Notes under the pieces: model-generated | Database searches by the model: none | Told to the model about the DNA's origin: nothing | What the model saw: the letters and a program-made list of their open reading frames with translations, nothing else | Shown here: piece by piece, positions 48,021-56,251 of the stretch | Layout: every line of letters starts with the position of its first letter | Numbering within the stretch: position 1 is the stretch's first letter | Origin: Litchfieldella qijiaojingensis | Lineage (GTDB): Bacteria; Pseudomonadota; Gammaproteobacteria; Pseudomonadales; Halomonadaceae | Assembly: GCF_014651875.1 (NCBI RefSeq) | Contig: NZ_BMXS01000009.1 | Span: 98,751 to 162,750 of the forward strand | DNA length: 64,000 bases | Reading direction: 5' to 3' | Translations under genes and position numbers: made by a program

Positions 48021-48926
48021 TCACGACAGTTCGGCCAGCACCTGGCCCAGTGCGTCAGCAAGTAGTGGCGCCATGGTAATGGCATTACTGGGATGAGCGA
48101 TGCAATCGGTACTCCATACCTCACCGATCCCGGCGCTCTTGATTACGTCCATGGCCTCACCGGCAAATAGCGCATGGGTGATGGCGACATCCACTGAGCT
48201 GGCACCGATGGTAAGAAGCTGTTCGGCGGCCCGGGCGAGAGTGTGGCCGGAGCTTGCCACGTCATCCATCAGCACTACCTGGCGGCCGGAAACATCGCTC
48301 CCGGGCAATTCGATTTCCACGTGAGTATCACCGTGGCGTACCTTGCGACACACTCCGTAGTCGAGACCAGTGATGGCTGCGGCACTTTCCACCCACTGCG
48401 CGGATTCAGCATCCGGCCCGACCAACAGGGCATCGGGGCGCTTCCTGGCGATCAATTCAGCTAACCGCGAAGCACCGGAGAGTGCAACGGCATGTTCGAT
48501 GGGAATCGCTTCTTGCAGACGTTCGATACGATGCAGATGGGGGTCCACGGTAATCACGGCATCGAATAGCTCAGCGAGGAACCCTCCGACGATCGACTGG
48601 CTAACGATCTCACCGGCATGGAAAGCGATGTCCTGGCGCATATAGGCCAGATACGGCGCTACCAGTACCAACCGCTTTACACCCTGCTGTCGGGCATGAC
48701 GGGCAATCAGCAGCAGTTCCACCAGTTTGTCGTTGGGCCGGTCGAGGCTGCGATAGATCACCAGTGTCGATGGGGAAGGTGTTGACTCGTGGAACGGCAG
48801 CGTAAGGCGCAGTTCCTGGTCAGGGAAACGGTGACGCTCGACCTGCGCGGTGGCGAGTGCGGCCACCTCGGCCATGCGCTGAGCGGGGGCAGTCTCATCG
48901 TCGAAATGAAGCAGAACGGTAGTCAT
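48021..48926 (-). CDS. Ribose-phosphate pyrophosphokinase-like protein
   Basis: A 301-residue member of the PRPP synthetase family. Family segments include FPDQELRLTL, NDKLVELLLIARHARQQGVKRLVLVAPYLAYMRQD, the ATP/Mg-site TVDPHLHR, and a PRPP-binding loop LMDDVASSGHTL. The loop differs from the canonical VDDMIDTAGTL of the housekeeping Prs. It is probably a paralogue (for salvage or a special product) rather than the essential gene, which I would expect beside ispE. ATG at 48926 chosen from the family N-terminus; ribosome site weak. Confidence 0.82.
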   Translation of the reverse strand: MTTVLLHFDDETAPAQRMAEVAALATAQVERHRFPDQELRLTLPFHESTPSPSTLVIYRSLDRPNDKLVELLLIARHARQQGVKRLVLVAPYLAYMRQDIAFHAGEIVSQSIVGGFLAELFDAVITVDPHLHRIERLQEAIPIEHAVALSGASRLAELIARKRPDALLVGPDAESAQWVESAAAITGLDYGVCRKVRHGDTHVEIELPGSDVSGRQVVLMDDVASSGHTLARAAEQLLTIGASSVDVAITHALFAGEAMDVIKSAGIGEVWSTDCIAHPSNAITMAPLLADALGQVLAELS

Positions 48927-49080
48927 CTTTCTCACCACGGCCATCCATGCAGCGTGAGCCGACACCGCTGCCGGCTCCGTGTCACCGAAGTGACGGGAGA
49001 CTCCATCCTAGCAGCGTCCCGGAAAGGCGTCATTTGATGGAACGCAAGGCCACGCTCGCTTGGTGAGAGCTCACGAGAGC

Positions 49081-50364
49081 CTAGAGTTCACGCCCCAGCA
49101 AGGTTTCGTCGAACGGGTAGCGCGAGAGTTTCTCGATGCCGGTGTCGGTCACCAACACTTCCTCTTCCAGCTTGACGCCATCAGCGGCGCCGACTTCGCC
49201 GATATAACTCTCCACCGAGACCACCATGCCCGGTTCAAGGATGCCGTCCTTGGAGAAGCGGTCGAAGTCCATATGGTGGGCGATCAGTGGCGTCTCGCCG
49301 TGCATGCCCACGCCATGGATGATCGAGGGATAGCGGCGGTCGAGGAAGCGCTCGGGGATCTTCCAGGCCTTCTCGGCAATCTCGCGGTAGCTCATGCCAG
49401 GGGCGAGAATCGCCATGTTGTGATGCACCTGTTCATAGGCCATCTGGTAAAGGCTCTGCTGGTAGCCACTGGGTTTGCCGGGGCCAACATGGAAGGTGCG
49501 CGAGAAATCGGAATAGTAACCGTGACAGCCGATGGTGTCGGTATCGAGCGCCACCAGTTCGCCAGGACGGATCACCCGGTCGCTGGCCTCGTGGAACCAG
49601 GGGTTGGTGCGCGGCCCGGAGGATAGCAGGCGGGTCTCGATGAACTCGCCCCCCAGCCGGATCACTTCGCCATAGAGGATGGCAAACAGCTCGTTCTCGC
49701 TGACACCGGGCTTGATCGCGGCTTCCACCTCAGCCACTGCGGCTTCGCTGGCGGCCATCGACTGGGCCAGGCAGGCGATCTCCTCTGGAGTCTTGATGCG
49801 GCGGCAATGCAGGGTGTCCTGCATGCAATCGAATACTTCCAGCCCTTGGGCTTCCAGGGCCCGGGCCAGGTTGAGCGCACAACGGTCGAGCCCCACCTTC
49901 TTGCTGCCCTTGCCATGGGCCTTCACCAACTCGGCGATCTCCATGCCAAAGGGATCGCTCGACATGTTGTCGCGCTGGTTGACCGCCGACCACACCACCT
50001 TGGAGGTGCGCGCCTCGTCGATGGTCTCCAGCCAGGTGGAGACGTGGGCGCTACCGGGGTACTCGAACAGAATCACCGGCCCTTCCAGCGGCACGTAGAT
50101 ATAGCGCGTGGAGTTGCGCAGGAAATAGCCGAACATGTTGCGCGAACCAGTGGCATAGCGCTGGTTGTAAGGGTCGAACAATACCACCGCGGCATAGCCC
50201 TGCTCGGCCATCATCGCGCGTAGCCGGGCCAAACGCCCGGCACGCAGCTGCTTGGGGTCGAAGGCGGTGGGAATGCTGTCGCCATTGGCCATTGGCGCTG
50301 AAGGCACCACCGGGATCTTGTCAGGCTCGGTGTCGGAGAGAGTGTCGAAATCTACGATGCTCAT
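49081..50364 (-). CDS. DddP-like M24-family metalloenzyme
   Basis: A 427-residue creatinase/prolidase-fold (M24) enzyme with the six metal-site residues D274, D276, D286, H350, E385 and E400. The DTD pair, the RLLSSGPRTNPWF segment and the YPFDETLLG end resemble the DMSP lyase DddP. However, where DddP has an Asp after the metal-binding His (HGVGLCD), this protein has Gly (HGVGMHG). Without that Asp a DMSP-lyase role is doubtful, and hydrolysis of a small amide or dipeptide is as likely. Last gene of the ABC-dioxygenase cluster, nine bases after the dioxygenase; AAGGA is five bases before ATG. Confidence 0.82.
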   Translation of the reverse strand: MSIVDFDTLSDTEPDKIPVVPSAPMANGDSIPTAFDPKQLRAGRLARLRAMMAEQGYAAVVLFDPYNQRYATGSRNMFGYFLRNSTRYIYVPLEGPVILFEYPGSAHVSTWLETIDEARTSKVVWSAVNQRDNMSSDPFGMEIAELVKAHGKGSKKVGLDRCALNLARALEAQGLEVFDCMQDTLHCRRIKTPEEIACLAQSMAASEAAVAEVEAAIKPGVSENELFAILYGEVIRLGGEFIETRLLSSGPRTNPWFHEASDRVIRPGELVALDTDTIGCHGYYSDFSRTFHVGPGKPSGYQQSLYQMAYEQVHHNMAILAPGMSYREIAEKAWKIPERFLDRRYPSIIHGVGMHGETPLIAHHMDFDRFSKDGILEPGMVVSVESYIGEVGAADGVKLEEEVLVTDTGIEKLSRYPFDETLLGREL

Positions 50365-50373
50365 GGGAATCCT

Positions 50374-51255
50374 TCAGTCCTGGAGATTGTCGCTGCGCTG
50401 CAGTCCTTCCTTCAGCAATTGCTCATGGATGGGTGCCATGCGACCGAAGATGCGCAGAGCACGTTCGGGCCGACCGATGAAGCCCGGCTCCTTGGCGTAG
50501 GCGAAGATCACGGTGTGGCGTTCCCTGTCGCCCTCCACCGGGGTCACACGGTGCAACGAATAGCGCCCGAAGAAGATCTGCAGATCGCCAGGCTGCAGCT
50601 CCAACGACTTGACCCGCGAGCGCTCACCGTCGATGACACGCTCGACCTCGGGGTAATTCTCGCCCTCGGGACTACGGATGCCAGGCACGTATTCGAAGCG
50701 GCCTCCCCCGTGGGAGCGACGAGTCATCATGGTGACGATGAACTCGTTGGTATCGTAATGCCAGGGGTGCTGACAGCCTTCGCGTAGCACGTTGATCACT
50801 AGTCCGGCTAGCGGGTCGGCATATTCATGAATCTCTTCCATGCCCACCACACGGGCGATGAAACGCTGGAACTCGGCATTCTCATAGACCTGACGAATGA
50901 TGGTGTCACTGCCGATGCGGTCGCCAGCGACGAAGCCGTTGGTACGATCGGCGAAGCGATTCTTGGGGTGTGATACCGGCAGGCTGGGATCGGCGTCGCT
51001 GTTGTAGGGATTGGTCTCGGTCTGGTTGTAATGAGCTTCTGGAGAGAGTCGTTCGGTCTCTCGCTCCAGGCGAGCCAGGGCATGGTCGGGGACGAATCGC
51101 TTAAGCACCACGCAACCGTCTGCAGCGAGTTGTCGGCGACATTCCTCGATCAGCTGCCAGCCGGTGTCGCCATCCAAGTCATGCAAGGGGTAGCGTTCCA
51201 GGTCGACGAGCCCCTGCAGTGAGGCGGCATCGTCCTGCTGACTCATGACATGCAT
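50374..51255 (-). CDS. Non-haem Fe(II)/2-oxoglutarate-type dioxygenase
   Basis: A 293-residue cupin-fold oxygenase. The iron triad reads H166-x-D168 (HPWHYDTNEF) with H235 (GRYSLHRVTP), and an Arg pair at 244/246 could bind 2-oxoglutarate. It resembles the ArpA/BesD-like group, where free amino-acid halogenases have HxG; the Asp here predicts hydroxylation, not halogenation. The substrate is probably an amino acid or amine. It sits between LivF and the M24 enzyme. ATG at 51255 (GGAG eight bases upstream) or 51246. Confidence 0.82.
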   Translation of the reverse strand: MHVMSQQDDAASLQGLVDLERYPLHDLDGDTGWQLIEECRRQLAADGCVVLKRFVPDHALARLERETERLSPEAHYNQTETNPYNSDADPSLPVSHPKNRFADRTNGFVAGDRIGSDTIIRQVYENAEFQRFIARVVGMEEIHEYADPLAGLVINVLREGCQHPWHYDTNEFIVTMMTRRSHGGGRFEYVPGIRSPEGENYPEVERVIDGERSRVKSLELQPGDLQIFFGRYSLHRVTPVEGDRERHTVIFAYAKEPGFIGRPERALRIFGRMAPIHEQLLKEGLQRSDNLQD

Positions 51256-51355
51256 TGTCTTCGCTCCTACCTAGTCGACAACGTATGGTCAGCGTAGTGA
51301 GCGAAGTTCGATAATAGAAATGAATGGTCAAGATACAATGAATTTCAGAAGTTCA

Positions 51356-52072
51356 TTAATCTCCCCCCATGTACAGCGACATGAGGTGTCGATCATCCTG
51401 GATATCGGCGGAGGTGCCGGCGAACTTCCGGTATCCCCCGGCCAGAATATAAAGCCTGTCGGCAACGGGCAGCGCCTCGCGGATGTTCTGTTCGATCATG
51501 ACCACCCCGATGCCGCGCTCGCGCAGCCCTTTCACTCGGGTCATGGTTTCGCCGACCAAAGCCGGTGACAGGCCGGCGGAAGGCTCGTCCAGCAGCACGA
51601 AGGCAGGTTCCGGCACCAGCGCCCGGGCGATGGCGACCATCATCTGCTCGCCGCCCGACAGCGACCCGGCCGCGACATGGCGTCGGCGCTGCAGGCTTGG
51701 GTAATCGTCGATCAGGGTTTCGATGCGCTCCTCCACCCAGGCCGTGTCACGCAGGGAATAGCCACCCATGCGCAGGTTCTCCATGACCGTGAAACGCGGG
51801 AAAACGCCACCTCCCTGAGGCATCATGACGATACCCTGGCGCACCACCTCATGGACTGCCAGGCCGGTGAGTTCGGTATCTCCCAGGTGCAACTGCCCAC
51901 TCCAGGCAGGCAGCAGACCGGCGATGGCCTTGATCACCGTGGACTTGCCACTGCCGTTGGGACCAAAGACACAGGTGACCTCCTCCGAGCGCGCCGACAT
52001 CGACACGCCATGGACGATTTCCTGCTTGCCGTAACCGGTCACCAGATCCGTGACGCGTAGTTCCACACTCAT
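51356..52072 (-). CDS. livF: Branched-chain amino-acid-type ABC ATPase LivF
   Basis: A 238-residue ATPase. Walker A GPNGSGKST (37-45), signature LSGGEQMM and Walker B FVLLDEPSAGL are intact. The size and the HEVVRQGIVMMPQGGGVFPRFTVMENL segment are typical of LivF. Its start overlaps the livG stop by 4 bp. Drives the LivHMGF-type importer; the substrate is not known to be leucine. Confidence 0.9.
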   Translation of the reverse strand: MSVELRVTDLVTGYGKQEIVHGVSMSARSEEVTCVFGPNGSGKSTVIKAIAGLLPAWSGQLHLGDTELTGLAVHEVVRQGIVMMPQGGGVFPRFTVMENLRMGGYSLRDTAWVEERIETLIDDYPSLQRRRHVAAGSLSGGEQMMVAIARALVPEPAFVLLDEPSAGLSPALVGETMTRVKGLRERGIGVVMIEQNIREALPVADRLYILAGGYRKFAGTSADIQDDRHLMSLYMGGD

Positions 52073-52812
52073 CTCTGCCGTCCCAGATAGGCCCGCTGCA
52101 CCTCGACGTTGTCGGCGATCTCGTCGAAGCTCCCCTTCGCGACGACTTGCCCCGCATCCATCACGATGATGCGGTCACAGATCTCGCGGACCATCTCCAT
52201 GTCATGCTCGATCACCAGGAAGGTGGCGCCGGCCTCGCGCACCCGACGAATCGCCTCCAGCATGATGCGCCGGATATTCGGATGCACCCCGGCGGTAGCT
52301 TCGTCTAGCAGAATGACGCTCGGGTCGCGCATGCATACCCGTCCGAATTCCAGCAATTTCTGCTGCCCCCCGGACAACTCCGAAGCCAGGTTATCGGCCA
52401 CATGGCTGATCTCCAGCATCTCCAAGACCTCGCCGGCGCGGCGAGGCGCCCCTTTCCAGTCGCCCTCGACAGCGGCCGCCAGCAGGTTGTCACGCACGCT
52501 GATGTTGTCGAACAGCGAAGGAATCTGGAAGGTCCGGGCGAGTCCAGCACGTGCGATACGCCATGCCGACCGGCCGGTCACCTCTTTACCGACGAGCCAG
52601 ACCCTTCCCTCATCCATGGGCAGCATGCCGGAGATCAGATTGAACAGCGTCGACTTGCCACTGCCATTGGGTCCGATGACGCCCACCACCTCGCACGACT
52701 CCACCTCGAGGTCGACGCCGGCCACGGCGGTGACACCCCCGAAGTGCTTGACCAGCCCCTCGAGAACCAGCGGCGAGTGTCTTACCGTCTGACTATCGGC
52801 GCCAGCATACAT
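52069..52812 (-). CDS. livG: Branched-chain amino-acid-type ABC ATPase LivG
   Basis: A 247-residue ATPase with Walker A GPNGSGKST (47-55), signature LSGGQQKLLEFGR and Walker B VILLDEATAGVHP. A LivG feature is the short lid region ARTFQIPSLFDNISVRDNL. It follows livM with a 12-bp gap and overlaps livF. Confidence 0.9.
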   Translation of the reverse strand: MYAGADSQTVRHSPLVLEGLVKHFGGVTAVAGVDLEVESCEVVGVIGPNGSGKSTLFNLISGMLPMDEGRVWLVGKEVTGRSAWRIARAGLARTFQIPSLFDNISVRDNLLAAAVEGDWKGAPRRAGEVLEMLEISHVADNLASELSGGQQKLLEFGRVCMRDPSVILLDEATAGVHPNIRRIMLEAIRRVREAGATFLVIEHDMEMVREICDRIIVMDAGQVVAKGSFDEIADNVEVQRAYLGRQR

Positions 52813-52824
52813 GACGATTCCTCT

Positions 52825-53796
52825 TCACAGTTTGCGCAGCAAGCGACCCAACAACCCGTGGCCGCGACGCCCTCCCGGCAATAGGCTGATCAGCCCGTTG
52901 GGCAGGAACAGCACGATCAAGGCGATGATCAGCCCGAGGATCGGCAGGTAGATGGCGGTATCACCGAGCTCGGACCATATATAGCGATTAATCAGCCACA
53001 GCACGGTGGCACCGAGCGCCGGCCCCCAGACCGTGCCAAGCCCACCCAGCAGGACCATGACCACCATTTGGTCGGTGATTTCCGGCCCCATCACCGAACG
53101 GGGATCGATGAAGGTGACCCAATAAGCGTAGATGCTGCCGAACAGAGAGGTGATCCCGGCGGACAGCGCGAAGGCTTGCACCTTGACACGGGTGGTGTGG
53201 ATTCCCATTGCCTCGGCTGCGGGCTCATGGTCCCGCAGCGCCTTGAGTCGATAACCGAAGCGAGTCCGTTCCAGCAGGTACCAGGTACCGAGATAGACGC
53301 CCAGCGCAACGATCAGCATGGTGTAGTAGAAGAAGAACTCATTGAGATAAGCCGGCAGGGAGAGACCAGCGGTACCTCCAGTAATGTCGAGTACGATTGC
53401 CATCTGCATCAGCATTTCGGCGAATGCCCAGGTGGCGATAGCGAAGTAAGCGCCACGCAATCGCATGGTCGGCCCCCCGATGGCTGCGGCGACGCCGACG
53501 GCGACGAGAATGCCCAAGGGAAGCGTCGCCAGGAAGGGTATCCCCAGGTCTCGCTGCATGAGGATACCGGTCACATAGGCGCCAATACCGAAGAAAGCAG
53601 AGTGGCCGAAGCTGATATAGCCGGCGTAGCCGCCCACGATGTTCCAGGCGCAGGCCAGCCCCGCCCACATCAGCACGCCGGTGACGATACGCAGGGAATA
53701 GGGATCGATGTATGCCGGTAATACTGCCAATACAACCATCCCCGCGAACAAGGCAAGGAGGCTGGCGAGTTGGGGGCGGCTGAGCTTAGATACCAC
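52825..53796 (-). CDS. livM: Branched-chain amino-acid-type ABC permease LivM
   Basis: A 323-residue membrane permease with about nine to ten hydrophobic segments and the family core GGYAGYISFGHSAFFGIGAYVTGIL. The C-terminal ALRDHEPAAEAMGIHTTRVKVQAFALSAG loop is the ATPase contact. It overlaps the livH stop by 11 bp. Confidence 0.9.
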   Translation of the reverse strand: MVSKLSRPQLASLLALFAGMVVLAVLPAYIDPYSLRIVTGVLMWAGLACAWNIVGGYAGYISFGHSAFFGIGAYVTGILMQRDLGIPFLATLPLGILVAVGVAAAIGGPTMRLRGAYFAIATWAFAEMLMQMAIVLDITGGTAGLSLPAYLNEFFFYYTMLIVALGVYLGTWYLLERTRFGYRLKALRDHEPAAEAMGIHTTRVKVQAFALSAGITSLFGSIYAYWVTFIDPRSVMGPEITDQMVVMVLLGGLGTVWGPALGATVLWLINRYIWSELGDTAIYLPILGLIIALIVLFLPNGLISLLPGGRRGHGLLGRLLRKL

Positions 53797-54658
53797 GCTG
53801 GAGAATCCCCTTTGGTGAGATGAGCAGGACCAGATAGAGGGTCGCGAAGACCACCAGCAACGAATAGCGGGTACCCACGTAGGTCCCTACCAAGGATTCC
53901 ACCAGCCCCAGGACCAGGCCGGCCACGAGCACGCCTCCCACCGACCCCAGGCCGGCGAGTACCGCCACGAAGAAAGCGAACAGCGTGTAGCGCACCCCGA
54001 CCTCGGGGTTCACCGAATAGATGGTGGCCAACAGCACCCCGGCCGATGCCGTGATGCCCGTATAAATGCCATAGACATAGGCCGAGACACGCTTGACATC
54101 GACCCCCATCAGCCCGGCATGGTCTCGGTTCTGGGCGACCGCCCGCACCGCCATCCCGAAGCGTGTACGATACAGCAGCACGAACAGCCCCAGCCCCAGC
54201 AGCAGCGCCATGCCGAAGGCCGACAGTCGTAGCAACGGGACAGTGACCGGCCCGATCGACAGCGAGGCGCCGGATAGCACCGAGTCGACACTGCGACTGT
54301 CGAAGGACCACAGCCACAGCGCGCCACCGCGCATCATGATGAAGATGCCAAAGGTGAAGGCCAGTGCCATGAGGTCGGGACGCGCATAGCGGCTGGTGCG
54401 CACATGATAGATCAAAGGACCCAGGGCACAGCCGACCCCGGCAAAGAGCACGAAAACGAAGAACACACTGATGAAGGGATCGACGCCCAGCAAGCGACTC
54501 GCCCAGTAGGCGGCATAACCGCCCAACATGACCCAGCCGCCCACGGCGAAGTCGATGACGTGGAGCACACCGAAGGTCAGTTGAAACCCCACCGTCAGGC
54601 AGATGAGGATGCCGCCGATCAGAATGCCATTCAGCAGCGCCTGGAGCAGTACGTCCAT
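53786..54658 (-). CDS. livH: Branched-chain amino-acid-type ABC permease LivH
   Basis: A 290-residue membrane permease with about eight hydrophobic segments. Family segments are the N-terminal LLQALLNGILIGGILICLTVGFQLTFGVLHVIDFAVG and the ATPase-contact loop RAVAQNRDHAGLMGVDVKRV. It pairs with LivM to form the channel and is separated from the binding-protein gene by 75 bp. Confidence 0.9.
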   Translation of the reverse strand: MDVLLQALLNGILIGGILICLTVGFQLTFGVLHVIDFAVGGWVMLGGYAAYWASRLLGVDPFISVFFVFVLFAGVGCALGPLIYHVRTSRYARPDLMALAFTFGIFIMMRGGALWLWSFDSRSVDSVLSGASLSIGPVTVPLLRLSAFGMALLLGLGLFVLLYRTRFGMAVRAVAQNRDHAGLMGVDVKRVSAYVYGIYTGITASAGVLLATIYSVNPEVGVRYTLFAFFVAVLAGLGSVGGVLVAGLVLGLVESLVGTYVGTRYSLLVVFATLYLVLLISPKGILQRGI

Positions 54659-54733
54659 CTATCGCCCTCCCCGGTATGGCCAGCCCGCCGCCCGACGGAA
54701 TTCGCCGGGTGACGGGGCCGGGTCCGTCATCGA

Positions 54734-55987
54734 TCAGGAGAAGGCGGGCAACGGATAAACCAGTTCCGTCTGCGCCGCGTCGCTCGGGGCAACGGGTACG
54801 ACGCGTCCCTCGGTGATCTGGATGACCACCGGTACGGGCTGGATATTGTTGTGGTAGTGATTGCCTTCCCGCTCGAAAGCGACCGGACCGTAGAAGGTCT
54901 CGATATCCGTCTCCTCCAGCGCCTCCACCAATTCCAGACGCGCCTGCCGATCCCAGACCGGCGGCTTGCCGAGTCGCCGAGCGGCATCCTGCAGCACCAG
55001 GCCACTGGCCGAACAGGCCGCCTCGGTGTAATCGGGATGGCTACCCCAACGCGCGAGGGACAGCTCATCATAGTCACTGGCAGTGCCAAAGAGGTCATCG
55101 CGGTAAGGCAGGTTCGGTGTCCACACGGAGATACCAAGCACGCCATTGGCATCCGCACCCAGTTGATCGGCGAAGGCCGCCGCGGTGACGCCGTAGTGCA
55201 TGAGGATCGCCTTGGGCCGGAAGTCCAGCGACTTGGCGGTATTGATGAAGTTGATCAACACCTCCTCATGACCTCCCACCGCCACGAGGTCGGGATTGTC
55301 GGCCTTGAGATTGGAGACGACCGGGGTCAGATCGGCATTGGCCGGAAACAGCTCGAAACGCGTCAGCTCGAGGCCGGTATCGTTCACGCCGTTGCGAAAG
55401 CCTTCGGCGGTCTCCTTGGAGAAAGGTTCATCGACACCGACCACGCCTACCGACGCAGCCCCAGTGGCCTCGGCAATGACGCCGATGGAGCTTCCCGCGG
55501 TGTGATCCACGGCAGGAATCATGCCGAAATTGAAACGCGGTTTTTCCAGCCACACGTTGGGCGATTCCGCTGACCCCGAGATCATCGGTACACCGTATTT
55601 GGCACAGATAGGCTGCACGGCCAGCGTCACCCCGGACGTGTAGGGGCCGAACAAAATGCTGACCTCGTCGCGAATGATCAAGCGCTCGGCGGCATCGGCC
55701 CCCGAGGCGGGACGGGACTGGGCATCACCGTAGAACATCTCCACCCGGTAGCGATCGCCATTGATCTCCACTCCGCCCAGCTTGTTGATTTCTTCCGCCC
55801 ACAAGTCATAGCCACGCCGGGTTAGATTGCCGCCGAAGCGGTTCTCCCCAGACAGTGAGGTCACCACGCCGCAACGGATGACGGGCTCCTGGGCGCGGAC
55901 ATGAATGGCCGGTGCCCCCAGGGTCAAGGCTCCCAACCCATAGGCCGAGCCCTTGAGAAAATTCCTGCGTGAGATCTTGTTAGTCAT
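54734..55987 (-). CDS. Tat-exported ABC substrate-binding protein
   Basis: A 417-residue type I periplasmic binding protein of the LivJ/urea/amide family. The N-terminus has a perfect twin-arginine signal (SRRNFLKGSAYGLGALTLGAPAIHV), so it is exported folded through Tat. GVVTSLSGENRFGGNLTRRGYDLWAEEIN opens the mature domain. First gene of the operon: binding protein, LivHMGF, dioxygenase, M24 enzyme. ATG at 55987 has GGGGAGG five bases upstream; the longer frame to 56233 has no site and is not conserved in style. Confidence 0.88.
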   Translation of the reverse strand: MTNKISRRNFLKGSAYGLGALTLGAPAIHVRAQEPVIRCGVVTSLSGENRFGGNLTRRGYDLWAEEINKLGGVEINGDRYRVEMFYGDAQSRPASGADAAERLIIRDEVSILFGPYTSGVTLAVQPICAKYGVPMISGSAESPNVWLEKPRFNFGMIPAVDHTAGSSIGVIAEATGAASVGVVGVDEPFSKETAEGFRNGVNDTGLELTRFELFPANADLTPVVSNLKADNPDLVAVGGHEEVLINFINTAKSLDFRPKAILMHYGVTAAAFADQLGADANGVLGISVWTPNLPYRDDLFGTASDYDELSLARWGSHPDYTEAACSASGLVLQDAARRLGKPPVWDRQARLELVEALEETDIETFYGPVAFEREGNHYHNNIQPVPVVIQITEGRVVPVAPSDAAQTELVYPLPAFS

Positions 55988-56049
55988 GCCAACCTCCCCG
56001 GAAGGTCCTGGATTTTCTTTGTTTTGGTGCACGGGAGATGTCGGAACGC

Positions 56050-56062
56050 TTGTTCTGAACAA
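56050..56062. promoter_or_regulatory. Putative LysR-type operator before the ABC operon
   Basis: The perfect dyad TTGTTC-T-GAACAA matches the T-N11-A operator pattern. It lies 63-75 bp upstream of the ABC operon start, within the region divergent from the LysR gene. It is the likely control site for that regulator. Confidence 0.5.
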
Positions 56063-56119
56063 CATAGCAGAGATTGGCTTCGTCATTCGCCAGCGTCGCG
56101 CCTTGCAAGGAGTCAACCG

Positions 56120-56221
56120 ATGAATCGTTCGATAACCCAGAATCTTGAGCAGCCTTCGCCTGACACGTTGAACGGTGGACAGGGCAGTCAACCCAGCTTG
56201 ACAATGGAATCGAATGGTTGA
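56120..56221 (+). CDS. Small ORF (33 aa) upstream of the LysR gene
   Basis: A frame, MNRSITQNLEQPSPDTLNGG and thirteen more residues, with AAGGAG seven bases before the ATG, ending 30 bp before the LysR start. The ribosome site is good but the peptide has no known family. It could be a leader peptide for the regulator. Confidence 0.35.
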   Translation: MNRSITQNLEQPSPDTLNGGQGSQPSLTMESNG

Positions 56222-56251
56222 AGCAAAATCCATTTCAGGAGCTCATGAATC

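Noticed and set aside
56024..56119. Upstream extension of the small ORF at 56120
   Set aside because: The part before 56120 has no ribosome site; the good Shine-Dalgarno serves the internal ATG.
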